DNA of 35,788 nt from positions 1-35,788 of the forward strand of contig NZ_FNOK01000079.1 in assembly GCF_900106995.1 (NCBI RefSeq). Reading direction: 5' to 3'. Positions 15,731 to 25,000 of this stretch are shown one piece after another (within the stretch, counting starts at the first letter, position 1; every line of letters starts with the position of its first letter). The position numbers and the translations under genes were made by a program. This DNA is from Saccharopolyspora shandongensis (lineage in GTDB: Bacteria > Actinomycetota > Actinomycetes > Mycobacteriales > Pseudonocardiaceae). The notes beneath the pieces are model-generated. The model was not told the origin of the DNA and ran no database searches. It saw only the letters and a program-made list of their open reading frames with translations.

Positions 15731-15917
15731 AAGCGAGCGGCGTCAGCCGCTTTCTCCTTCGCCACGTTCGCAACTTGCACCGCCGCGGGTTCTCAGACTG
15801 TGCCCGCCTTCTGGGCTACTGGGCGAGGCCAGTCCCCGATGCCGCGTATTGGTCATACGTAAGTCGGGGCTCCCACAGTCGAGACGGCGTCTGTAACTCC
15901 CGCAGGGGGGCCGCCAC
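15731..15917 (-). repeat. Dispersed intergenic repeat, copy B
   Basis: It occupies the gap between the DUF2218 gene and the minus-strand membrane-protein gene. It matches copy A (12797-12953) in reverse orientation, with about a dozen extra bases (TCATACGTAAGTC region, about 15853-15865) that copy A lacks. It shares the 23-base block at 15774-15796 exactly with copy C near 31.55 kb. No coding content is seen in 15660-15950. Confidence 0.75.
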
Positions 15918-15950
15918 TTGCACCGCTACGCAAAATGACGCAAAACGTCA

Positions 15951-16355
15951 CTATTCCTTGCCGATCTCGTCGCGGAGCCGGGCCAGCCGCTGGCGGGACC
16001 GGTTGAACTTGGCCTCGAAGTGCTTCTCGAACAGGTCGGTCGGCAGCTCTGGGATCTCCACCGGCTCCGCCGTGCGCTGCTGCGGCGCGACCGGCACCGG
16101 CTGGGGCTCCTCGGGCTTCGGCTCGGGCTCCGCCGGTGCCGCCTGATCGGCGCTCGGCCGCCGGGGGATGACCGTCGGCGAGGCCGACCTGGCCGGGGCG
16201 TCCGGCGTGCGCAGCGCGTGCCTGCCCTTCGGCACGATCGTCGCTTCGGAGATACCGCTCTCGGCGAGACGTCGGTTCGCCCGTTGCAGCAGTGGCCAGA
16301 AGATCAGCGTGGCCAAGGCGAAACCGGTGACGAACATCAGCACGAGCAGTTCCAC
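15951..16355 (-). CDS. Membrane-anchored protein of unknown function (134 aa)
   Basis: The first helix, ELLVLMFVTGFALATLIFWP, is a single membrane segment at the extreme N-terminus. A positively charged stretch follows (QRANRRLAESG), then a Pro/Glu/Ala-rich linker (about 45-100) and a C-terminal charged helix, LFEKHFEAKFNRSRQRLARL, ending RDEIGKE. I do not recognise a family. The layout suggests a cytoplasmic tail tethered to the membrane. The start GTG 16355 lies 12 bp after the stop of the DivIVA-like gene on the same strand, so the two form an operon, and the helical tail could contact the coiled-coil partner (inference). Confidence 0.78.
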   Translation of the reverse strand: MELLVLMFVTGFALATLIFWPLLQRANRRLAESGISEATIVPKGRHALRTPDAPARSASPTVIPRRPSADQAAPAEPEPKPEEPQPVPVAPQQRTAEPVEIPELPTDLFEKHFEAKFNRSRQRLARLRDEIGKE

Positions 16356-16367
16356 GAGGTGCTCCGA

Positions 16368-17321
16368 TCAGCTCTGCCGGGCGGGTCCGGGGTGCGGGGC
16401 GGCGCCGTTGGTGTGCGCCCGTTCGATGGGGATGGTGTAGGTCTGCACGTCCTCGCGCTGTTCGGGCAGGCGCACCGGCTGCTGCTCGACCTGCTCGACC
16501 GGCACTTCCTCCGTGATCTGCCGGGTCTCGTCGTCCGCGATGCTCGGTGCCGTGTCCTGACCGCGCAGGTCGGCTGCGGAGTCGTCCAGCAGCCGGCGGG
16601 CGTTGTCCATCGCCGCCAGCACCGAGGTGCGCAATTCCTCCAGCCGGAGCTGCTTGACGCGGATCTCCTCCATCGCAGCCAGCCGCAGCCGCTCGGTTTC
16701 GGCGTCCCACTCGCCGCACTGCCGACGGGTGTCGGCGATCAGCGTGTCGGCCTCCGCCTGGGCCGTCGTCATGGTCCGCTTGTACTCGTTGCGGATGTTC
16801 TGCCGCAGCCGGTGTTCCCGGGAGCGCAGATCGCTGGCCTTCTGGTCGTGCTCGCGGTGCAGCCGCGCGCGCCTCGATTCGACGTCCGCGACCAGCTCGC
16901 TGCACTCGTTGCGCAGCTCGCCCGCGGCTCGCTCGGCTTCGCCGATCAGTTCGCGCGCCTCGGTCTCCGCGGTGCCGCGGATGATCTCGGCCTGCCGCCG
17001 CGCCCGATCGCGCAGGGTCTGCACCTCTTCTTCGGCGATCGAGAGCATGTTCTGCACGCGCTGGGAGGCGGCGGGCAGCCCGGTGTCGGAGGATTCGATG
17101 CGCTTGAGGCGCTCCTCGGCGGCGTCGAGGCCGCGGCGGGTGTCGTCGCAGAGCTGCCGGAGGTCGGAGTTGAGCTGTGCCGCTTCGTTCCGGTCGATGG
17201 TGACCAGTCGCAGCTGGTCCTCCAGCAGTTCCAGGTGCTCGATGACCTGGTGGCGGTTGAAGCCTCGGACCTGGATGTCGAATCCCGGCCGGAGGGGCAC
17301 GACAGAGTCGGCGTCTTCCAT
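16368..17321 (-). CDS. DivIVA-like coiled-coil protein
   Basis: The 317-residue protein has a DivIVA-type N-terminus: LRPGFDIQVRGFNRHQVIEH includes the R-G-[FY]-[ND]-x-x-x-V pattern that binds the membrane in this family. A long charged coiled coil (about 30-255) follows, rich in Glu, Arg and Ala (EAERAAGELRNECSELVADV and similar), and then a low-complexity acidic/Pro C-terminus. Actinobacterial relatives are DivIVA/Wag31 and the Scy/FilP-type cytoskeletal proteins that mark the cell pole and tip growth. Which subfamily this belongs to I cannot say. The start is ATG 17321, with GGAGAGGAG 6 bases upstream. The next gene encodes a membrane-anchored partner candidate 12 bp downstream. It is divergent from the siderophore genes. 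Confidence 0.85.
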   Translation of the reverse strand: MEDADSVVPLRPGFDIQVRGFNRHQVIEHLELLEDQLRLVTIDRNEAAQLNSDLRQLCDDTRRGLDAAEERLKRIESSDTGLPAASQRVQNMLSIAEEEVQTLRDRARRQAEIIRGTAETEARELIGEAERAAGELRNECSELVADVESRRARLHREHDQKASDLRSREHRLRQNIRNEYKRTMTTAQAEADTLIADTRRQCGEWDAETERLRLAAMEEIRVKQLRLEELRTSVLAAMDNARRLLDDSAADLRGQDTAPSIADDETRQITEEVPVEQVEQQPVRLPEQREDVQTYTIPIERAHTNGAAPHPGPARQS

Positions 17322-17636
17322 TGGTGAACTCCTCTCCGGACGGTGCGGCCGATTCGATAGCTCGGAGAGTAGGGGCGATGGTGGGTGCTCGCCCAGCGGA
17401 AAACAACGATCATCACCGGATCAGGTACAGATGATCAGACGATCAAAACCCCATCGCACCCTCAGGGATCGTGACACGGATTCGTCCACTGTGCTCATTT
17501 CGCACGTTCGGCGACGAGTCCGGGCCAGCCGCGCGCCGGGATGCGTCAGTCGGGTGAGGCACGGTCACGAGATCGGGTAGTCAGGTTAGGCTTCGCTCAC
17601 AGAACGGAACGGATTGCTGTGCTTAGGGAGCGTTGC
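17322..17636. other. Divergent promoter region with a GATC cluster
   Basis: This 315-base region separates the minus-strand DivIVA-like operon from the siderophore genes. It contains an iron box near the right gene (17581-17599). At 17407-17446 there are four GATC words in 40 bases, three of them as GATCA, with no obvious palindrome as a whole. No reading frame of merit was seen. Confidence 0.45.
17581..17599 (+). promoter_or_regulatory. Iron box upstream of the GNAT acyltransferase gene
   Basis: TCAGGTTAGGCTTCGCTCA matches the IdeR/DtxR consensus at 14 of 19 positions, with a perfect AGGTTAGGCT core, 37 bp before the GTG start at 17637. It predicts repression by iron-loaded IdeR. Confidence 0.8.
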
Positions 17637-18992
17637 GTGACGACTGGAGTCGACCTTGCCGGGCAGCCGCACCAGCGGACCTCGGTGCTGCTGCGGCGGT
17701 GGCTGGCCGAGACGCACACCCCGGTCGCCGAAGGGCCGCTGCGGTTGACCGTCGGATCGCTGCGCCTGCGCACGGACGTCGTCTACGACTCGCCGACCGG
17801 CGCGCACGGCTTCGGTCCGATCCAGGTGCTGGACGCGACGGACGGGCCGGTCGAGGTGGCCGAGCCGGCATTGCTCGCGGCCGCGTGCTCCGCCGACGCG
17901 CGCGCCCGGGCGCTGCCCGACGCGCCGATCAACGCCGCCGGCTCGGGCTCGCTGCTGGACTGGATGGTGGACGCCTTGCCGCGCCGCGCGGTCGATCCGC
18001 TGGCGCTGCCTGAGGACCTGGTCGCCGTGGCCCGCTCGGTTTCGGATGCCGCGGAGGCGCAGCGCTGGTTGTCCTCGCACGTCGAGGGCCGGTTGCTGCC
18101 CGCGGTTCGCGGCTGGGAGCCCGGCGACGCCACCGGTGCGACCGCGGCGCTGCTGACGCGTGGCGCGTTGGCGGTCATCGGGTTGCTGGGGCGGCGCGGT
18201 GTCGTGCACGAGGCGGACCTGCTCGCCGCGCTCGCCGATCGGCTGCGGGCCGTCGCCGAGGCGTATCCGGACGTGGAATGGCTGGTCGGGCACTGGTTGA
18301 CCAGCCCGACGCTGACCGATCTCGCCGCGCTCAACGGTTCCAGGCTGCGGTATCGCGCGGAGTCGGGGGAGATCCGGGTGCAGGGCGTGCCGTTCGAGGT
18401 GCGGAACCCGCTGCGGTCGGAGGTTCCGAACGTTCCCGGCGTGCCGATCCCGGAGCTGGGCGCGGGCTGGTCGCTGCGGCCGGTCCGGGTCGAGGGCGCG
18501 GACGGCGGGCCGGACGTCGAGCTGGTGCACCGCTGGATGAACAACGGGCACGTCGCGGTCAACTGGGACCAGGCGTGGCCGGTGGCGCAGTGGCGGGACG
18601 AGCTGGCCGGTCAGCTGGCCGGTCAGCATTCGGTGCCGTGCATCGTCGGGCTGGACGGGCGTGATGTCGGATACGTCGAGCTGTATCGGGTGCAGCGCGA
18701 CAAGCTGGCGCGCTGCTACTCGTACGAGCCGCACGACCTCGGTGTGCACATCGCGATCGGCGAGCCGGATGCGATCGGGCGCGGCGTAGGGTCGGCGCTG
18801 TTGCGTGCGGTGGCCGAGGGGTTGCTGGCCGCCGACCGGGAATGCGGGCGGGTCGTCGCCGAGCCCAACGTCCACAATGGAGCCTCGGTGGGCGCGTTCG
18901 GCAAGGCCGGCTTCGACCGGGCCGCGGAGGTGGGCCTGCCGAACAAGAACTCGGCCCTGATGGTGTTCGCGCGACCCGCGTCGGGTGAGTAG
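17637..18992 (+). CDS. Siderophore GNAT acyltransferase (IucB/MbtK type) with an N-terminal extension
   Basis: The 451-residue protein ends in a GNAT domain of the siderophore N-acyltransferase kind (Acetyltransf_8): VHRWMNNGHVAVNWDQAWP, CIVGLDGRDVGYVELYRVQR, the acyl-CoA loop GRGVGSALLRAV, and RVVAEPNVHNGASVGAFGKA. These enzymes acylate the N-hydroxylated side-chain amine of ornithine or lysine to create the hydroxamate. The first 280 residues have no motif I can name; related siderophore GNATs carry a degenerate GNAT-like half there. I chose GTG 17637, with AGGGAG upstream; the longer frame to 17541 would run through the iron box. It is the first gene of the cluster, and its partner enzyme is the monooxygenase at 28834. 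Confidence 0.88.
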   Translation: MTTGVDLAGQPHQRTSVLLRRWLAETHTPVAEGPLRLTVGSLRLRTDVVYDSPTGAHGFGPIQVLDATDGPVEVAEPALLAAACSADARARALPDAPINAAGSGSLLDWMVDALPRRAVDPLALPEDLVAVARSVSDAAEAQRWLSSHVEGRLLPAVRGWEPGDATGATAALLTRGALAVIGLLGRRGVVHEADLLAALADRLRAVAEAYPDVEWLVGHWLTSPTLTDLAALNGSRLRYRAESGEIRVQGVPFEVRNPLRSEVPNVPGVPIPELGAGWSLRPVRVEGADGGPDVELVHRWMNNGHVAVNWDQAWPVAQWRDELAGQLAGQHSVPCIVGLDGRDVGYVELYRVQRDKLARCYSYEPHDLGVHIAIGEPDAIGRGVGSALLRAVAEGLLAADRECGRVVAEPNVHNGASVGAFGKAGFDRAAEVGLPNKNSALMVFARPASGE

Positions 18993-19043
18993 TCCCACGT
19001 CGGTCGATGCTCCTGGCGGCTGTACCGCGAAACGGCTGGGAAT

Positions 19044-19062
19044 TAAGGTAAGCCTTGCCTGT
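19044..19062 (+). promoter_or_regulatory. Iron box upstream of the NRPS gene
   Basis: TAAGGTAAGCCTTGCCTGT matches the IdeR/DtxR consensus at 12 of 19 positions and keeps the dyad AGGTAAGCCTTGCCT. It ends 22 bp before the ATG at 19085. It is the weakest of the four boxes, but its position is right. Confidence 0.72.
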
Positions 19063-19084
19063 TTTGTTGATCGTGGGGAGAGCG

Positions 19085-22000
19085 ATGCCGGGCCGTGCTG
19101 ACGAGCAACTGCCATTGTCCACCGCGCAGGCTGGGATCTGGTTCGCGCAGCAGCTGGATCGAGCCAACCCGATCTTCAACACCGCCGAGTACGTCGAGGT
19201 CCACGGGCCCGTGGACCCGGCCCGGTTCGCGTCGGCGCTGCGCCGGGTGGTCGCCGAGGCGGAGACGCTGCGGCTGCGGGTGGTCGACTCCGCAGGCGAG
19301 CCGCGGCAGGTCGTCGACGAGCCCGACGACTTCGAGCTCCCGGTGGTCGACTGCTCGAACGCCGCCGATCCCGACGCGCACGCGCTCGCCTGGATGCGCG
19401 CCGACCTGTGGGAACCCGTCGACCTGACGCGATCGCGGGCCGACGGCGGCCGGCTGTGGACCGCGGCGCTGCTCAAGCTCGGCGACGAGCGCTGGTGGTG
19501 GTACCAGCGGATCCACCACGTGGCCATCGACGGGTACGGCTTCTCCCTGCTGCTCCGGCGGGTCGCCGAGCTGTACAACGCACCGGACGCCGGGCCGTCG
19601 CCGTTCGGCCCGCTGAGCTCGCTGCCTGCCGCGGAACGGGACTACCGGGAGTCGCCGAAGTTCGCCGCCGACGCGGAGTTCTGGCGGGAGCAGTTCGCCG
19701 ACCACCCGGACGTCGTGTCGCTGGCCGGGGATTCGAGCCCCGTCGCGCACTCCTTCCGCCGGCAGACCGGAACCTCTGCGGCGGGGCGCGCGCTGGCGCT
19801 CGCCGGGAGCGAGAGCCGCGCGACCGGGACGCACGCGCTCATCGCCGCCTTCGGCGCCTACCTGCACCGGATGACCGGGGCCGCGGACGTGGTGCTCGGG
19901 CTGCCGGTGATGGGGCGGCTCGGGTCGGCGGGGTTGCTGCGGGTGCCCGGCATGGTCGTCAACGTGCTGCCGCTGCGGCTGCGGATCGCCCCGGACACCA
20001 CGCGCGCCGAGCTGATCTCGCAGGTCGGCAGGGCCATGCGCGAGGTGCACAAGCACCAGCGATACCGCGGCGAAGACCTGCGCCGGGACCTCGGGCTGCT
20101 GGGCTCGGACCGGCCGCTGTTCGGGCCGCTGATCAACATCAAGTCCTTCGACTACGAGCTGGCCTTCGACGGCAGCCCGGCGACCGTGCACAACCTCGCG
20201 GCCGGGCCGGTCGACGACCTGACCGTCGCGGCTTACCCGACCGGCGACGACGAGCTGCGGTTCGAGTTCGACGCCAACCCGGATCGCTACGGCGAGCCGG
20301 AGCTCACCGCGCACCGGGAACGGTTCCTGCGCTTCCTGCAGGCATTCGCGGACTGCGACGGCGACACCCGGGTCGGCCGGATCGACCTGCTCTCGCCGCA
20401 GGAGCGCGACCGGATCCTCGACGAGTGGAACGCGCCGATCCCGGGCATCCGGGAGCAGCCCGCGGCGACGCTGCCGCAGCTGTTCGAGGAGCAGGCGATG
20501 CGCACACCGGACGCGGTCGCGGTCACCTTCGGCGATCAGCGCCTCGGCTACGCCGAGCTCGACGCGCAGGCCAACCAGCTCGCGCACCACCTCATCGACC
20601 ACGGCGTCGGGCCGGAACAGCTGGTCGCGCTGGCGCTGCCACGCTCCGCCGAGCTGGTCGTGGCGCTGCTCGCGGTGCTGAAGGCCGGTGCCGCGTACCT
20701 GCCGCTGGACCCGGGGCACCCGGCCGAGCGGATCCGCTACATCGTCGACGACGCGCAGCCGACCGTGCTGATCAGCGATGCCGAGCACGCGGCGCGGCTG
20801 CCGACGGGCACCACCCGCATCCTGCTGGACGACCCGGGCGAGATCGCCGAGATCGCGCGGCATTCGCAGCGCGACCCGAAGTCGGGCGAGCGCGGGCCGC
20901 TGACCGCCGAGCACGCCGCCTACGTGATCTACACCTCCGGATCGACCGGGCGGCCCAAGGGCGTGGCGATCCCGCACCACAACGTGGTCCGGCTCTTCGG
21001 CGCCACCGACCCGTGGTTCTCCTTCGGCACCGACGACGTCTGGACGCTGTTCCACTCCTACGCCTTCGACTTCTCCGTCTGGGAGCTATGGGGCGCGCTG
21101 CTGCACGGCGGGCGGCTCGTGGTGGTCCCGCACGAGGTCAGCCGGTCGCCGCAGGAGTTCCTGCGGCTGCTCGCCCGCGAACGCGTGACCGTGCTCAACC
21201 AGACGCCTTCGGCGTTCTACCAGCTCAGCCAGGCCGACCGGGAGAACCCGGGCACCGAGCTGGCGCTGCGGTACGTGATCTTCGGCGGCGAGGCGCTGGA
21301 ACTGTCCAGATTGGACGACTGGTACGCCCGGCGGCCGGCATCGCCGAAGCTGATCAACATGTACGGGATCACCGAGACCACCGTGCACGTGTCCTACCTG
21401 GAGCTCGACCGCGAGGCGGTGGCCCGCCGCGACGGCAGCCTGATCGGACGCGGCATCCCGGACCTGCGGGTGTACCTGCTCGACGGGTTGCTGCAGCCGG
21501 TGCCGCCGGGTGTGGTCGGGGAGCTGTACGTGGCCGGCGAAGGCCTGGCCCGCGGCTACCTCGGGCGGCGCGGGCTGACCGCGCAGCGGTTCGTCGCGGA
21601 CCCGCACGGCGCGCCGGGCACCCGCATGTACCGCTCCGGCGACCTGGGCAGGTGGCGGCCGGACGGCGGCATCGAGTTCGTCGGCCGCGCCGACCAGCAG
21701 GTCAAGGTCCGCGGGTTCCGCATCGAGCTCGGCGAGATCGAGGCACAGCTGCTCGCGCACCCGGCGGTGCGGCAGGCCGCCGTCGTGGTGCGCGAGGAGC
21801 AGCCGGGCGATCAGCGGCTGGTCGGCTACGTGGTCGGCGCGGCCGCGGCGAGCGAGCTGCGCGGGCACCTGGCGGAGCGGCTGCCGGGCTACATGGTGCC
21901 GTCGGCCTTCGTGCCGGTGGCCGAGATCCCGTTGACGGCCAACGGGAAGCTGGACATCCGGGCGTTGCCCGCGCCGGACTTCGGCGGTGATGCCGGTGGC

Positions 22001-25000
22001 CGGGAACCGCGCAACGCCGTCGAGGCGACGCTGTGCCGGTTGTTCGCCGAGGTGCTCGGTGTCCGCGAGGTCGGCATCGACGACGGGTTCTTCGAGCTGG
22101 GCGGGCATTCCCTGCTGGCCGCGCGGTTGCTGGCGCGGGTGCGCACCGAGCTGGGTGCGGAGCTGACCATCCGCAGCCTCTTCGACCACCCGACCGTCGC
22201 GGGCCTTGCCGCGCAGCTCGAAACGGGTGCGCGGCGGCCCGCGCTGCGCCCGGTGCAGCGGCCGGATCGGATCCCGCTTTCGTTCGCGCAGCAGCGCTTG
22301 TGGTTCCTGAACCGGTTGGAAGGCAGCAGCGCCACCTACAACATGCCGCTGGTGCTGAGGATGTCCGGCGACCTGGACGTGGCGGCGCTGCGCGCGGCCA
22401 TCGGCGACGTCGTGCGTCGGCACGAGAGCCTGCGCACGATCTTCCCGGACGAGCTCGGCGAGCCGCGCCAGCAGGTGCTCGACACCGTGCCCGAGTTGAC
22501 GGTGGTCCGCGTTCCGGCCGCCGGTGATTCCCGGCTCTCGATCGGTGTTGACGACGAGCTCGAAGCCGCGGTTCGGCAGGGGTTCGACCTTGCCGAGGAA
22601 CCGCCGATCCGGACCGTGCTGTTCATGGCGTCCGAATCGGCTCAGGATCGCGGCGAGCACCTGTTGCTCGTGCTGCTGCACCACGTGGCCGGCGACGAGT
22701 GGTCCACTCGACCGCTGGTGCGCGACCTGTCGACCGCCTACGCCGCGCGGGCGGCGGGCACGGCCCCGGAATGGCCGGATCTTCCCGTGCAGTACGTGGA
22801 TTACACGCTCTGGCAGCGGGAACTGCTCGGGGACGAGGACGACCCGGACGGGCTCGCGGGTCGGCAGCTGGCGTTCTGGCGGCAGGCCCTCGCCGATCTC
22901 CCGGACCAGCTGGAGCTGCCCACCGACTTCCCGCGCCCGGCCGTGTCCAGCCACCGGGGCGAGACGGTGCGGTTCGAGCTGGATCCCGCCCTGCACCAAC
23001 GGCTTCGGCGGCTCGCGGGCGAACACCGGGCCAGCGTGTTCATGGTGCTGCAGGCCGGGCTGGCGGCGCTGCTGACCAGGCACGGTGCCGGCACCGACAT
23101 CCCGATCGGGTCGCCGGTGGCCGGTCGCGGCGACGATTCGCTCGACGACCTGGTCGGGTTCTTCGTCAACAGCCTCGTGCTGCGCACCGACACCTCCGGG
23201 GAGCCGAGCTTCGCCGAGCTGGTCGACCGGGTGCGGCAGGTCGACCTGGCCGCGTTCGACAACGCGGAGCTGCCGTTCGAGCGGCTCGCCGAGGCGCTCA
23301 ACCCGGCTCGTTCGCTGTCCCGGCACCCGCTGTTCCAGGTGATGCTCGCGTACTGGGGCGCGGCCGAGGCCGTCGCGGCGGACCTGCCCGGGCTCGAGAC
23401 CACTGTGGACATCGTGCCCGCCGGGGCGGCCAAGTTCGACCTGGCGGTCAGCCTCAGCGAACGCGCCGACGGCGGCGCAGACGGGCTCGTGCAGTACAGC
23501 ACCGACCTGTTCACCGAGCGCACCGTCGAAGACCTGGCCGCGCGGTTCGTCCGGCTGCTCGCGGCCGCCGTCGACGACCCGGCGGCGCCGATCGGGCGCC
23601 TGGACGTCCTGGGCGATGCGGCCCGGCAGGAGGTGCTGGCCTGGGGCGACGCCACCGCCGACGTGGCCGCGGCCGGGACCTTCCCGGAGCTGTTCGCCGA
23701 GAACGTCGCGCGGGAGCCGGACAAGCCCGCGCTGATCTTCGAAGACGTGGAGCTCAGCTACCGCGAGCTCGACCGGCGGGTGACCGAGCAGGCGCGGCTG
23801 CTGGCCGAGCACGGCGTCGGCCCGGGCGACATCGTCGGCGTGCTGCTGCCCCGCTCGCCCGAGCTGATCATCGGCCTGCTCGCGGTGATGACGGCCGGCG
23901 CGGCGTACCTGGCGCTCGACCCGGAGTACCCGGCGGAACGGCTGCGGCACATGGTCGAGGACGCGAAGCCGCGCCTGGTGCTCACCGACGATCTCCGCGC
24001 CGACCTGCCAACAACCTTGCTGAGCTGCAAAGATTCTCCTTCCGGGGCGGTCGAGCCGGATAGGCCGGGGCTGGACGACGCGGCGTACGTCATCTACACC
24101 TCCGGCTCCACCGGCACCCCGAAGGGCGTCGTCGTGCCGCACCGCGGCATCGCCAAGCTGCTCGCCACCCAGCGCCACCGGGTCGGCATCACCGCCGACA
24201 GCCGGGTGCTGCAGTTCGCCTCGCCGAGCTTCGACGTGGCGTTCTGGGAGATCTGCATGGGATTGCTCGGCGGCGGCACCCTCGTCGTGGTGCCCTCCGA
24301 CCGGCGGGTGCCCGGCGAGCCGCTCGCGGAGTACGCGCGCCGGCACCGCGTCACGCACCTGGCGATCGGGCCGTCGATGATGGGCATGTTCCCGGCCGAC
24401 ACCGAGCTGCCGCCGAACGCAACCCTGTTGTGCGGGGCCGAGAACGTGCCGTCCGAGCTGGTGCTGAGGTGGGCGCGGGACCGGCGGATGCTCAACTGCT
24501 ACGGGCCGACCGAGGCCACCGTCAACGCGACGCTGTGGGACTGCGATCCCGATGCCGTCGGCAGCACGGTGCCGATCGGCGTGCCCGACCCGGGAGCGCG
24601 GCTCTACGTGCTGGACGAGGCGCTCCAGCCCACGCCGCCCGGCGTGGTCGGCGAGCTCTACGTCGCCGGGCACGGCTTGGCGCGCGGCTACCTCGACCGG
24701 CCGGGCCTGACCGCCGGGCGGTTCGTCGCCGACCCGTTCGGGCCGTCCGGTTCCCGCATGTACCGCACCGGTGACCTGGTGCGCTGGCGGGCCGACGGAG
24801 TGCTGGACTTCGCCGGGCGCGCGGACGACCAGGTGAAGATCCGCGGGTTCCGCATCGAGCTCGGCGAGGTCGAGGCGGTGCTGGCCAGGCATCCCGATGT
24901 CGCGCAGGTCGCGGCCGTGGTCCGGGAAGATGTCCCGGGCGACAAGCGACTCGTCGCCTACGTCGTCGGTGGCGGCGACCCGGCCGAGCTGCGGCGGCAC

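Noticed and set aside
22678..22700. C2 motif HHVAGDE in place of HHxxxDG as a sign of an inactive C domain
   Set aside because: The catalytic second His and the Asp are kept, and a Glu after the Asp is, as far as I recall, common in actinobacterial condensation domains.
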